45,628 bases of DNA. It comes from Moraxella caviae (GTDB taxonomy: Bacteria; Pseudomonadota; Gammaproteobacteria; Pseudomonadales; Moraxellaceae). The first letter of the stretch is position 1, and the number at the start of each line of letters is the position of its first letter. Shown here piece after piece: positions 9,632 through 18,482 of the stretch. The notes under the pieces are model-generated. The model worked only from the letters and a program-made list of their open reading frames with translations. It was not told the origin of the DNA and did no database searches. A program made the translations under genes and the position numbers. The stretch lies in NCBI RefSeq assembly GCF_002014985.1, contig NZ_MUXU01000054.1, positions 1-45,628 of the forward strand, in the 5' to 3' direction.

Positions 9632-10255
9632 TCAATCAAGCAAACGCTTTGCCACGTCTGCCAAACGCTTGCCTTGGGCGATGGCAAGCGATTTTTCATC
9701 TGCCGTCATCACAAGCTCATGGCGTGCGCCCACCACCGCACTTGCGCCATAAGGCGTACCGCCACGCACCGTGCGGCTCAGCTCAGCATTGGCATACGGC
9801 AAGCCCACCAGCACCATGCCGTGATGTAAAAGCGGAATCATCATAGACAGCAAGGTCGCTTCATTGCCGCCGTGCATAGAGCCTGTGCTGGTGAACACGC
9901 ACGCAGGTTTGCCCTGAAGCGCACCAGAGAGCCACACGCCCACCGAATTGTCCAAAAAATACTTCAAACTTGCCGACATATTGCCAAAATGCGTCGGGCT
10001 GCCCAGCGCCAATGCCGCACAATTTGCCAAATCATCAAGCGTGGCGTACAAATCGCCTTCATCAGGAATGACAGGCTCGCTTTGTTCGGTATTGCTTGAC
10101 ACCTTTGGCACACGGCGAATTTTCACTGCAAAATCAGCATCTTGCACGCCTTGAGCAATCAAATATGTCAGCTCTTTTGTGGTGTTGTGCGTGCTGTCAT
10201 ACAGCACCAAAACATAAGGCTGACTGGCAACGTGGGCGGTTTGAGCAGTATTCAT
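9632..10255 (-). CDS. wrbA: WrbA-like flavodoxin-fold NAD(P)H:quinone oxidoreductase
   Basis: WrbA-type proteins bind FMN and reduce quinones by two electrons. The 207-residue product has the flavodoxin start YVLVLYDSTHNTTKELTYLIAQG (FMN phosphate loop), the family's SPTHFGNMSASLKYFLDN block, FTSTGSMHGGNEATLLSMM, and the HHGMVLVGLPYA region. The frame stays open upstream to 10459, but that part is unlike the family, and GGAAA upstream of ATG 10255 supports the start chosen. Divergent from the YihY-family gene. Confidence 0.88.
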   Translation of the reverse strand: MNTAQTAHVASQPYVLVLYDSTHNTTKELTYLIAQGVQDADFAVKIRRVPKVSSNTEQSEPVIPDEGDLYATLDDLANCAALALGSPTHFGNMSASLKYFLDNSVGVWLSGALQGKPACVFTSTGSMHGGNEATLLSMMIPLLHHGMVLVGLPYANAELSRTVRGGTPYGASAVVGARHELVMTADEKSLAIAQGKRLADVAKRLLD

Positions 10256-10594
10256 AAAACATTTCCAAGACAAAGCAAAATTTACAAAACAAGCCAAATC
10301 TTGTGCAATTTCACAAAACGGCTTGGCAAAACTTTTAAAACAAGGCTTTAAAACAGCACGACTTTTATAAATCATACAGGCGCAGTCTGCCATCAAATCA
10401 GCAAGCACGCCTGCCAACGCCCACATTATACCCCAAAGCCTGCGCCACATACAGCCCAAGATGGCTTTTGCCAGTAAAAATAAATGCGCTTGGGCTTTGC
10501 CACCAATCCAAAAACTTGCGCTTACATATTTTTGCTTTAAATTTGCGCAAGATTTGTTACACTAAGGCAAGTTTTAAATTTAACCCATTAAAAG
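10256..10594. other. Divergent spacer between wrbA and the YihY-family gene
   Basis: No gene is convincing in these 339 bases. An extended -10-like TTGTTACACT at 10554-10563 precedes the YihY-family gene, but no -35 is well placed. Upstream signals for wrbA are not clear. Confidence 0.4.
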
Positions 10595-12316
10595 ATGACT
10601 TCGTTGTTACAAAAATTGCCTTTTTATCAAAAGCCTTGGTTTGTGTATTTGCGCACGGTGGTGCAGCATTTTATTGATGATGACTGCCCACAAAAAGCCG
10701 CCAGCCTGACTTATACCACGCTTTTATCCATCGTGCCGATTTTGACGGTGGTGATTGTCATTTTCTCCAGCATTCCAGCACTCCAAGACGTGCGTGAGCA
10801 AATGCAACAGATGATTTATGGCTTTCTTTTGCCGTCATCAGGCGAGCAAATGGGGCATTATTTTCAAACCTTTGCCGAAAAATCCAGCAATCTGGGCATT
10901 GTCGGTGTGATTGGCTTATTTGTTACAACCATCATGACGCTCATCACCATCGAGACGGCATTTAATCACATTTGGCGTGTCAAAGATCGCTCTGGCGGCG
11001 CGGCAAGTTTTGTGCGCTACTGGACGATGATTACGCTTGGGCCGATTGTGCTTGGCGTGGCGTTTGGTGCGTCCAGCACGATTTCTAGCATGAATTTTTT
11101 GAACCAGCAAATCGCAGGCTACGGCATTGATTGGTCGGCTTGGGCGTATGTGGTGTCGCTTGCCATCACTGCGGCAGGGTTTATCGGTATGTATTGGTTC
11201 ATTCCAAAGGTGCAAGTGCCACTAAAAAATGCCGCCATCGCTGGCGTGGTGGCGGCTGCGCTGTTTGAGACGCTAAAAATGGTATTTGGCACGGTCATGC
11301 GTGATTTTACGAGCTACGAAGCGATTTATGGCGCATTTGCCGCTGTGCCGATTTTTCTTTTGTGGATTTATTTGTCTTGGAATATTATTCTTTTGGGCGT
11401 GGAAATCAGCTACACGCTCACCGTATTTGACGCCAAAAAATCTGCCGTGCGCCACCCCATGCTTAGCCTTTTGGATATGCTGAATCTAACCTACACACGC
11501 TATCAAAACGGCAAAACGGTAAGCGAAAGCGAGCTGCGCGCGGTGCTTGGGCGCAAAGAGCTGCCAAAATGGAGCGAATACATCGCCAAACTCACCGACA
11601 ACGAACTCATCACCCGCACCAAAGACAATCAATACGTCCTAAAAACTGACCTAAACAGCGTCAGTCTGTGGCAATTTTACAAATCCCTACCCTATCCACT
11701 GCCCATCAAGGACGAGCTGGATCACGCTGCCATCGCCATCACTGCCGAAAAAAGCACTTGGCTTCATGCGTTGTACGAGCAGTTTTTGCGCATTGAAAAC
11801 ACCGCAAAAAGCGAGCTGAACATCACTTTGGCGCAAGTTTTTCGTGGTGAAACTGACTTGAAAAACAATAAAACCGCTAGTGAAAATACTGACAATGCAA
11901 CTCTTGATGGCACAAATCTTAGCAATGCTAATCTTAACAACCACACGGCAGATGAACGCTTAAACAGCACAATCGCCACGCCTGCCAATCATCAAACTGC
12001 CACACAAACAGCGCAAGATAACGACGCACAAAACGCAGAAAACTTGGCGGATAATGTTCGTGGCGATGAAATTTTTAACACCGAAAATCACGCCCACACT
12101 GACAGCTTGTACGACCAAAACCATCAAGATAATTTGCAAAAATTGAGTGATAAGTCTGGCGATAAATTTAACGGCAAATTTGGCAGTGAATTTAGTGGCG
12201 AGTTTGGTGATAAGGTACGCAGCACATCGCAAAAACTCAAGGCAGACTTGGGCGAATTTGGCGATGAAGTTGGCAAAAAAGCACGTCAATTATTGGATAA
12301 ATTCAAAAAATCCTAA
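10595..12316 (+). CDS. YihY/BrkB-family inner-membrane protein with long C-terminal tail
   Basis: The 573-residue protein is of the YihY/virulence factor BrkB family (formerly misnamed RNase BN). It has QKAASLTYTTLLSIVPIL near 33-50, about six membrane segments up to residue 275, and the YEAIYGAFAAVPIFLLWIYLSWNIILLGVEI signature. A cytosolic winged-helix-like part follows (about 300-370). Family members of this type usually end near 400-420. Here about 150 extra residues follow, rich in Asn, Thr, Asp and Ala, then Gly/Phe/Lys repeats (GDKFNGKFGSEFSGEFGDKV at 514-533) and a charged amphipathic end. The exact role is unsettled. Confidence 0.88.
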   Translation: MTSLLQKLPFYQKPWFVYLRTVVQHFIDDDCPQKAASLTYTTLLSIVPILTVVIVIFSSIPALQDVREQMQQMIYGFLLPSSGEQMGHYFQTFAEKSSNLGIVGVIGLFVTTIMTLITIETAFNHIWRVKDRSGGAASFVRYWTMITLGPIVLGVAFGASSTISSMNFLNQQIAGYGIDWSAWAYVVSLAITAAGFIGMYWFIPKVQVPLKNAAIAGVVAAALFETLKMVFGTVMRDFTSYEAIYGAFAAVPIFLLWIYLSWNIILLGVEISYTLTVFDAKKSAVRHPMLSLLDMLNLTYTRYQNGKTVSESELRAVLGRKELPKWSEYIAKLTDNELITRTKDNQYVLKTDLNSVSLWQFYKSLPYPLPIKDELDHAAIAITAEKSTWLHALYEQFLRIENTAKSELNITLAQVFRGETDLKNNKTASENTDNATLDGTNLSNANLNNHTADERLNSTIATPANHQTATQTAQDNDAQNAENLADNVRGDEIFNTENHAHTDSLYDQNHQDNLQKLSDKSGDKFNGKFGSEFSGEFGDKVRSTSQKLKADLGEFGDEVGKKARQLLDKFKKS

Positions 12317-12380
12317 CACCAAGTTTTTATGCCGCCAAGTTTTTTATACCAAAAATACACCAAAACTTGCGCCAATCACA

Positions 12381-12419
12381 AAAAACACCCAAACCGTAAA
12401 AACGATTTGGGTGTTTTTT
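12381..12419. terminator. Bidirectional terminator between the YihY-family gene and pyrC'
   Basis: AAAACACCCAAA / TTTGGGTGTTTT with an inner CGT/ACG pairing and an A-rich loop, flanked by A-run and T-run. It serves the two convergent genes. Confidence 0.85.
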
Positions 12420-12506
12420 AGTGTTTTGCAGAGTTTGTTTTAAGCGGTTGGCTTGCAAATTACTTGCAAGTTTTGCACCTTCACGCCACATCAAAGCGCA
12501 GCAAAC

Positions 12507-13658
12507 TCAATCAAAATCCACCGCCAGCACTTTGCCCGTCAGCGTACGCCCCATAAATGGCGTGTTTTTGCCTTGTGAATGCATGGCGTCTTTGCTCACC
12601 GTCCATGCAAGCGTTGGGTCAATCGCCACCGCACCGCCAATTTGGGCGTAATTTTGAATACCTGCAATTTTGGCTGGATTTAGGCAGATTTTTTCTACCA
12701 GCTCTTCGCTCGTCAAAATGCCGTCCGCCACCAGTTTACAGCCCAGCGACACAAAGGTGTCAAAATTACTGATGCCTGCGCTGCATTCAGCGAATGGCGC
12801 TTGCTTGGACGAGCCAGACAGCGGCTCATGGTGGCTGCAAATTGCGTCAATCGTGCCGTCTTTTAGCCCTTTAATCAACGCCTTTTGGTCAGTATTTGAG
12901 CGCAGCGGCGGCAGCACATAGGCATTGGCGTTATAGCCTTCAATGTCATCGTCCGTCAGGTGCAGCTGGTGCATGGCGACATCGCAGGTAATCGGCAAGC
13001 CACGCTCTTTACCAAAACGAATCAAATCCAGCGAAGTGCGGCAAGTCAGCTGGCTAAAATGCGCCGCCACGCCTGTCTCTTCCACCATCAGCATTTGCTT
13101 GGCAAGTGCGATGGTCTCAGCCAGCCAAGGAATGCCCTGCAAGCCATGAAAAGATGCGATGTAGCCTTCGTGCGCCACACCGCCTTTAGAAAGACTTGGC
13201 TCATTTGGATAAAAAAACACTTTTAAATCAAAGGTTTTGGCGTATTCAAGCATTCTTAGTAGCGCCAAATCATTCTCAAAACTGGCATTGGCATTACTAA
13301 GCGCAATCGCACCACCTTGCTTAAGACCTGCCAAATTGGCTGGCTGCTTGCCTTCAAGTCCAGCGCTCAGCGCACCCAAAATGTGCAGATGAATACCGCC
13401 ATCTTGATACGCTTTTTCACGCAAGCCCTTTAGCAACGAGCCGTTTTCCAGCACAGGATTGGTGTCTGGCGGCAAAACAACGTGTAAAATGCCGTTTTTG
13501 CGTGCCGCCTGCCCTTCACTGGCAAGCGTGCCGTGCGCCTGATGACCCGGCTCTCTTAGGCGCGCGCACAAATCCACGATGGGCGGAATAACCCACGCCT
13601 GCTCAGACAAATCGGTGAAATTTGGCATTTTCCAATCGGTAGGTAGATGATTTTTCAT
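12507..13658 (-). CDS. pyrC': Non-catalytic dihydroorotase homologue (PyrC')
   Basis: This 383-residue protein belongs to the type-I dihydroorotase family, but the metal ligands are gone. The usual DxHxHLREPG is DLCARLREPG at 29-38 (Cys31 and Arg33 in place of both His), and the usual TDHAPH is SHHEPL. Such PyrC' proteins are inactive partners needed for assembly of class-A aspartate transcarbamoylase with PyrB, as in Pseudomonas, so I infer that role. Unlike the usual overlapping pyrB-pyrC' pair, an oppositely oriented lipoprotein gene separates it from pyrB here. A second, active dihydroorotase gene is expected elsewhere. Confidence 0.88.
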   Translation of the reverse strand: MKNHLPTDWKMPNFTDLSEQAWVIPPIVDLCARLREPGHQAHGTLASEGQAARKNGILHVVLPPDTNPVLENGSLLKGLREKAYQDGGIHLHILGALSAGLEGKQPANLAGLKQGGAIALSNANASFENDLALLRMLEYAKTFDLKVFFYPNEPSLSKGGVAHEGYIASFHGLQGIPWLAETIALAKQMLMVEETGVAAHFSQLTCRTSLDLIRFGKERGLPITCDVAMHQLHLTDDDIEGYNANAYVLPPLRSNTDQKALIKGLKDGTIDAICSHHEPLSGSSKQAPFAECSAGISNFDTFVSLGCKLVADGILTSEELVEKICLNPAKIAGIQNYAQIGGAVAIDPTLAWTVSKDAMHSQGKNTPFMGRTLTGKVLAVDFD

Positions 13659-13822
13659 GATTTTTCCTTGTTATCAATACATTTTGCGTCTAAATATTTT
13701 GTGTTTAAATGCGCTTGGTATGGCATCAAATCGCTTTAGCCGAACTTAAGATTTTATGCAAGGCGTTTTATCAATGAAAGCGATTTGGCAATCAGGTGTT
13801 TTTGTCGGTTTGGATAGTTTGT

Positions 13823-13828
13823 TATAAT
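13823..13828 (+). promoter_or_regulatory. -10 element for the small lipoprotein gene
   Basis: A perfect TATAAT with a TTTGTC-like -35 about 16 bases upstream, roughly 80 bases before ATG 13907. Confidence 0.45.
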
Positions 13829-13906
13829 GCGCTTGCAAATTTCACTTGGCTGTTTTCCCAGTCGTTTTCTTAGCCGTTTTATAAAGCCATCAATGGAAAA
13901 ACCACC

Positions 13907-14293
13907 ATGCGCACAAACAAAACTTTCACCAAATCACACACCTTCATCAAATTTGGCATTCTGGCAAGTGTCGTGATGACAGCACCGCTCATCAGCGCTT
14001 GCCACACCACCACGCCACAAATACCTGTGCAGCAAACGCCTGCGCCAACTCAGCTTGACATCACGCCAACTGCCATCAATGGCGCATTGATTGTGTATTT
14101 TGACGCCAGCAAAAAATCGCAAGTGCTAAGTGCCGTTGCCGAGCGTGGCGATACGATTTTGTATCAATATCAAAATTTTAACGCCATCGCCATCGCACCT
14201 GCCACCAAAAACACCAAACAAGCCTTACATTTTTATCAAACGCTGGACGGCGTGCTAAACGCAGTGCCAGAGCAAACATTGCAGCTGCATTGA
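13907..14293 (+). CDS. Small lipoprotein resembling an I9 protease propeptide/inhibitor
   Basis: The 128-residue product has a lipoprotein signal peptide with lipobox ISAC at 29-32 (Cys32). A Pro/Thr/Gln linker follows, then a compact domain of about 75 residues: ALIVYFDASKKSQVLSAVAE, GDTILYQYQNFNAIAIA, and a final helix-strand LDGVLNAVPEQTLQLH. The strand-helix-strand-strand-helix-strand order and the 'YxxFNAIAI...LDGVxxVxxEQ' pattern resemble inhibitor I9 / subtilisin propeptides. That assignment is inference from pattern. No protease gene adjoins it. It sits in reverse orientation between pyrB and pyrC'. Confidence 0.65.
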   Translation: MRTNKTFTKSHTFIKFGILASVVMTAPLISACHTTTPQIPVQQTPAPTQLDITPTAINGALIVYFDASKKSQVLSAVAERGDTILYQYQNFNAIAIAPATKNTKQALHFYQTLDGVLNAVPEQTLQLH

Positions 14294-14324
14294 TTGGCGA
14301 GTGCGCTTGGCTGTGATTTGGCAA

Positions 14325-15338
14325 TCAAACTCTCATCAATTCTTGCCCACGCATTGCCATCGCCATCACCGCCATGCGCACGGCAATGCCGTTATTGACT
14401 TGCTTTAAGATGACCGACTGCGCACCATCGGCCACGCTAGACGCAATCTCAACACCACGATTCATCGGCCCCGGGTGCATGACAAGTGCGTTTGGCTTGG
14501 CAAGCGCCACACGGCTTTCGGTAATGCCATACGCCTTAAAATATTCGCTGGTAGACGGCAAAAGCGGCGAGCCAATGCGCTCATTTTGAATGCGCAAACC
14601 GATAATCACATCTGTGTCCGCCACGCCTTGATCGATGTTTTCAAACACATTCACGCCATAACGCTCAATGCCTTTTGGCAGCAGCGTGCGCGGCGCAATC
14701 ACACGAATGTCTTTCACGCCCAGCGTTTTTAGTGCACTCATGTCCGAGCGTGCCACACGGCTGTGCTTGATGTCGCCAACGATTGCCACCGACAGCTCAT
14801 CAAAAGGCTTGTTGGTTTTTGTAACCAATTCACGATAAATCGTCAGCATATCCAGCATGGCTTGGGTTGGGTGGGCGTGCCAGCCATCGCCTGCATTGAT
14901 GATGGCGACATTTGGCGTAACTTCCGTTGCCATAAAATGCGCCGCACCGCTTGCCGAATGGCGCACCACAAACATATCCGCGCTCATCGCTTCTAAGTTC
15001 CACAGCGTATCACGCAGCGTCTCGCCCTTATTGGTAGACGAGCGTGCAATGTCCAGATTCAGCACGTTTGCACCAAGGCGTTTTTGCGCCGCTTCAAAAG
15101 TCGTGCGTGTGCGTGTGGAGTTTTCAAAAAACAGATTCATCACCGTTTTGCCAGACAGCTCATCGGTGTTAATCAAGCGTCCGCTGTCGTCAAAATAGCT
15201 CATCGCCTTATCAATGATGGCTTCAAGCTGGGCTTTATTCAGTCCTTCCACACCCAAAAAGTGCCGAATACCGCCATCGCTGGCAAGCTGCGGTGCGGAC
15301 ATTTTTTGGTTCAAGCGGGTTTCAATAGAAGTTGTCAT
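14325..15338 (-). CDS. pyrB: Aspartate carbamoyltransferase catalytic subunit
   Basis: PyrB condenses carbamoyl phosphate with aspartate, the committed step of pyrimidine synthesis. The 337-residue product shows the carbamoyl-phosphate motif [15 protein letters not shown], the [13 protein letters not shown] block, [16 protein letters not shown], and [13 protein letters not shown] near the C-terminus. Length is normal for the Pseudomonas-type enzyme that assembles with PyrC'. It is convergent with the lipoprotein gene, 31 bases apart. No leader peptide or attenuator is evident. Confidence 0.97.
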   Translation of the reverse strand: MTTSIETRLNQKMSAPQLASDGGIRHFLGVEGLNKAQLEAIIDKAMSYFDDSGRLINTDELSGKTVMNLFFENSTRTRTTFEAAQKRLGANVLNLDIARSSTNKGETLRDTLWNLEAMSADMFVVRHSASGAAHFMATEVTPNVAIINAGDGWHAHPTQAMLDMLTIYRELVTKTNKPFDELSVAIVGDIKHSRVARSDMSALKTLGVKDIRVIAPRTLLPKGIERYGVNVFENIDQGVADTDVIIGLRIQNERIGSPLLPSTSEYFKAYGITESRVALAKPNALVMHPGPMNRGVEIASSVADGAQSVILKQVNNGIAVRMAVMAMAMRGQELMRV

Positions 15339-15911
15339 ACTCTGCCTTGTGATGTTGTTATGTTTGTTTGATTGTCAAATTGTAAACTGACGATTAAAAA
15401 TCAACACAGCACAAACCGCTCAATCCTTGCTGGTGTTTGCATCCTTTGCCGAAGGCGTTTTTGCACTGAGCTTAACACTGAATTTGGCGCTGAATTTCAC
15501 ATTGCAATTCATCGTTTTGAGTTTGTGATGAAACACAAAGTTTAAACGCAGGGTTTAAAATTTATCGCTTAAAATTTATCGCCAAATTTGCTACAATAAG
15601 ACCCAAGCAAAGGTAAGTGCGTTTTGATTCTACCGCACGATTTAACGCACGCCAAAATTAAGCCTCGGCGTTTTAAATCGCCTTTTTGTCAAGTTACCCA
15701 ATCTGGCTTTTAAATCTAATTTTAGCCCATTTGTGATGGCTAAAAAAGCAGTTTTTTCACTTTTTTGCAAAAGTTGGCATTATTTGGGTAAAATTGCAGA
15801 AAATGACACTTGCCAAGCGTTAATTTTAATGTGTATTAAAAATTGATTTAAATTTATAACCAGTATCCGTAGTTTTTCACACAGCAACAGCAAACACACA
15901 AGGACAGCACC
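15339..15911. other. pyrB-fbp divergent spacer with tandem repeat and possible sRNA
   Basis: No protein gene is convincing in 573 bases. It contains a perfect 14-base tandem duplication (TTAAAATTTATCGC twice, 15555-15582), an extended -10 TGCTACAAT at 15589-15597, and a weak GGCG-loop-CGCC-TTTTT hairpin at 15667-15687. Promoter-like sequence for fbp (TTGCCA, 18 bases, TATTAA) lies near 15811-15840. Confidence 0.4.
15604..15687 (+). ncRNA. Possible small RNA upstream of fbp
   Basis: An extended -10 (TGCTACAAT) is followed about 70-90 bases later by a hairpin and five T. A GTGCGT/ACGCAC pairing (15618-15623 with 15645-15650) could form an inner stem. No known RNA family is recognised. It could instead be an attenuated leader of fbp. 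Confidence 0.25.
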
Positions 15912-16910
15912 ATGACCACATTGGCTCAATACCTAGAAACTCACGCCACACCACAAATCGCAAGCGTCATCACCACGCTTGCCACCACCAGCACCGCCAT
16001 CAGCAATCTTTTGGACAAAGGCGCGCTGGCTGGTATTCATGGCGAAGCTGGCGGCGAAAACGTGCAAGGCGAAGCACAAAAAAAACTGGACGTAATTTCT
16101 AATGACCTGCTGCTAAACGCCCTAATTCACAACCCAAACTGCGCAGGTGTAGCGTCCGAAGAGCTAGAAGACATCAGCCCTGCCAACACAGACGGCACGC
16201 TTTTGGTAACTTTTGATCCGCTGGACGGCTCATCAAACATTGACATCAACATGACGGTTGGCACGATTTTTTCGGTCTTGCCCCAAAAAAATACTGGCAA
16301 TACCGCCACCGAAGCTGACTTTTTGCAAGCTGGCACAAACCAAGTGGCGGCAGGCTATTTCATTTACGGCACGTCCACCATGCTGACTTTGACGCTGGGC
16401 AAAGGCGTGGCGATGTTCAGCTTTGACCCGCTAAGCCAGACTTACATTCTTATCAATGACAACGTACAAGTAAGCAAAACCACCGCCGAATATGCCATCA
16501 ATGCGTCCAATCGCCGCTACTGGCTTGCGCCAATGCAACAGTACATTGAAGAGCTGACGCAAGGCGATACAGGCGTGCGCAACAAAGACTACAATATGCG
16601 CTGGGTGGCGGCGATGATTGCTGACGTGCATCGTATTTTGATTCGTGGTGGCGTGTTTATGTATCCGTTTGACACCAAAATCGCTGGCAAGGCAGGCAAA
16701 CTGCGCCTGATGTACGAAGGCAACCCAATGGCATTTGTGATTGAGCAAGCTGGCGGACTTGCCACCGATGGTGTAAAACGCATCATGGAATATCAGCCAA
16801 CGCACATTCACCAGCGCGTGCCTGTGGTGCTGGGCGCCAGCGATGAAGTAGAATACGTCAAGGCATTACATGAAAAAATGGGCGTGGGCGCAAGCGGCGA
16901 AGCGTTGTAA
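15912..16910 (+). CDS. fbp: Fructose-1,6-bisphosphatase, class 1
   Basis: It removes the 1-phosphate of fructose-1,6-bisphosphate in gluconeogenesis. The 332-residue product has the metal-binding motifs: the Glu of [20 protein letters not shown] (Asp-Pro-Leu-Asp-Gly-Ser), and the late GGLATDG motif that follows [15 protein letters not shown]. Length is normal for class 1. AAGGACAG lies upstream of the ATG. It is a single gene, followed by a spacer with short tandem repeats and a long-loop inverted repeat. Confidence 0.97.
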   Translation: MTTLAQYLETHATPQIASVITTLATTSTAISNLLDKGALAGIHGEAGGENVQGEAQKKLDVISNDLLLNALIHNPNCAGVASEELEDISPANTDGTLLVTFDPLDGSSNIDINMTVGTIFSVLPQKNTGNTATEADFLQAGTNQVAAGYFIYGTSTMLTLTLGKGVAMFSFDPLSQTYILINDNVQVSKTTAEYAINASNRRYWLAPMQQYIEELTQGDTGVRNKDYNMRWVAAMIADVHRILIRGGVFMYPFDTKIAGKAGKLRLMYEGNPMAFVIEQAGGLATDGVKRIMEYQPTHIHQRVPVVLGASDEVEYVKALHEKMGVGASGEAL

Positions 16911-16945
16911 TTGAACGCTGAACGCCTTTTTTACTTTTCGCATTG

Positions 16946-16987
16946 GGCTTTTAATGCTTAGCTTTTAGTGTTTGGCTTTTAATGTTT
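16946..16987 (+). repeat. 14-bp tandem repeat, three degenerate copies
   Basis: Units ggcttttaatgctt, agcttttagtgttt and ggcttttaatgttt run head to tail after fbp. The same spacer has an inverted repeat (ggctggcttttggcg near 16995 with cgccaaatccagcc near 17040), a possible long-loop terminator. Confidence 0.65.
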
Positions 16988-17190
16988 GGCTTGGCTGGCT
17001 TTTGGCGGTGTTTTGGTTGTACGATTAAAAACTATAAATCGCCAAATCCAGCCAGCACCGCTTTAAAACACCATAAATCCATTTAAACCTGATAAACCAC
17101 GCAATTCACCAGCACAACGCACCCAAAACTGACAACGAGCCGTCTTATCAGTGTTGCGTTTTGCTCTTGCTATTTTAATAACGAAAACAC

Positions 17191-17988
17191 ATGACCCCCA
17201 TTGTTTCACCGAAAAATCCCACCGTTCGCCATGCGCACGCCCTACTCACTCAGCACCGCATTCGCAAAAAAAGCGGTGAGACGGTGATTGAAGGCGTGCA
17301 TTTGCTTGAAGCATTGCTTGCCAAGCAAAACACAAGCTCAATCTCAATCAAGCAAGTGCTGCTCAGCCAAAGCGCACTTACTCACCCAGAAGTAGAAAAG
17401 CTGCTGCCACTTCTGCCAAGCCGTGCGCTTTTAGTGCTGGACGATAAACTGTACAAAGAAATCCGCACCCTTGGCGATGGCGTGGACGTGATGGCGGTGA
17501 TTGACACACCCAAGCCTGATTTTACCGCGCTGGGTGATTATGCAGGCGATTGCGTGATTTTGGATGGCTTACAAGACGCTGGCAACATCGGCACACTGCT
17601 AAGAACGGCGTGCGCAGTCGGCATTCAGACCATCATCACCACGCCAAATACCGCAAGTCTGTGGTCGCCCAAGGTTTTGCGTGCCAGCATGGGCGCAAAT
17701 TTTAGCCTTGCGATTTTTGAGCAGTGCAGCTTTGCTGACATCACCGCCACGCTAAAAACTCCGCTATACGCCACCAGCAGCCACACCGATAAAGTCATTT
17801 ACGAGCATGATTTAACTCGCCCTATGGCGTGGGTGCTAGGACACGAAGGTCAAGGCGTGAGCGATGACTTTTTGCGCCTTGCCACGCCAATCGCCCTGCC
17901 GCAGCCGGGCGGACAAGAAAGCCTAAACGTGGGCGTGGCAGGTTCGGTGTGTTTTTATGAAATGCTCAGACAGCGCAGTTATGCTTAA
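17191..17988 (+). CDS. TrmH/SpoU-family RNA 2'-O-methyltransferase
   Basis: A 265-residue SAM-dependent SPOUT methyltransferase. The N-terminal substrate-binding part (VIEGVHLLEALL, DDKLYKEIRTLGDG) precedes the knotted domain, with motif 1 LDGLQDAGNIGTLLRTA, motif 2 VLGHEGQGVSDDFL and motif 3 LPQPGGQESLNVGVAGSVCFYE. The architecture fits the rRNA 2'-O-ribose methyltransferase (RlmB-like) branch, but the target nucleotide cannot be assigned from sequence alone. Single gene followed by a strong terminator. Confidence 0.88.
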   Translation: MTPIVSPKNPTVRHAHALLTQHRIRKKSGETVIEGVHLLEALLAKQNTSSISIKQVLLSQSALTHPEVEKLLPLLPSRALLVLDDKLYKEIRTLGDGVDVMAVIDTPKPDFTALGDYAGDCVILDGLQDAGNIGTLLRTACAVGIQTIITTPNTASLWSPKVLRASMGANFSLAIFEQCSFADITATLKTPLYATSSHTDKVIYEHDLTRPMAWVLGHEGQGVSDDFLRLATPIALPQPGGQESLNVGVAGSVCFYEMLRQRSYA

Positions 17989-18055
17989 GTTTGCAAAATT
18001 TTCAAATCTTGACAATTCATCTGCCAAAACCTAGTAAATTTCCCAAAAACCCCAT

Positions 18056-18096
18056 AAAAAAACAGCCTTATCCGCACAGATAAAGCTGTTTTTATT
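18056..18096. terminator. Terminator between the methyltransferase gene and the 110-residue gene
   Basis: AAAACAGC-c-TTATC / GATAA-a-GCTGTTTT stem with a six-base loop, A-run on the left and T-run on the right. It can act in both directions for the convergent genes. Confidence 0.8.
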
Positions 18097-18146
18097 TTAT
18101 AAAAGTTGCACGATTAAAATTTACGCATCAAATCAGCAATGCAACA

Positions 18147-18479
18147 TCAAGACTGCCCATTTTGCAACGACAACGCTTCGGCAAAGCCTGCATCATCGCC
18201 AAAATAAATGTCGCCTGTTTTATCATCGGTATAAAATTTAAGCTTTCTGCCTTTTTTATCGGTCATGACAAGCGTCTGCTCAAGCTCGCTGCACAATTTT
18301 TTGATTTCATCAATGTGCTGATCGCTTGCCAGCGTTGGCTTGACGATGTATTCCAGCTTTTGTACTTGCTCATCGCTAAGCTGCTGATGCGCCACATTCC
18401 AATCCAAAATTCTTTGGCTGATGGCACGCACCATTTTTAAATCAAAACCGTTTTCGTGATTGATTTTTGCAAATAACAT
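18147..18479 (-). CDS. Conserved-looking hypothetical protein, 110 residues
   Basis: An acidic soluble protein with helical N-terminal (MVRAISQRILDWNVAHQQLSDEQ) and central parts and a beta-like LKFYTDDKTGDIYFGDD stretch near the end. No membrane segment or signal peptide is present, and no family is recognised. AAGGTGAG lies just upstream of the ATG, which follows the stop of a 34-codon membrane ORF by only three bases, so the two are probably translated together. Confidence 0.6.
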   Translation of the reverse strand: MLFAKINHENGFDLKMVRAISQRILDWNVAHQQLSDEQVQKLEYIVKPTLASDQHIDEIKKLCSELEQTLVMTDKKGRKLKFYTDDKTGDIYFGDDAGFAEALSLQNGQS

Positions 18480-18482
18480 AAC

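Noticed and set aside
10256..10459. N-terminal extension of WrbA (68 residues)
   Set aside because: Unlike the family and rich in Cys/Trp; the ATG at 10255 gives the usual flavodoxin start.
16266..16292. Run of seven A in fbp as a slippage site
   Set aside because: The gene is intact and full length; an A7 in an AT-rich gene is ordinary.
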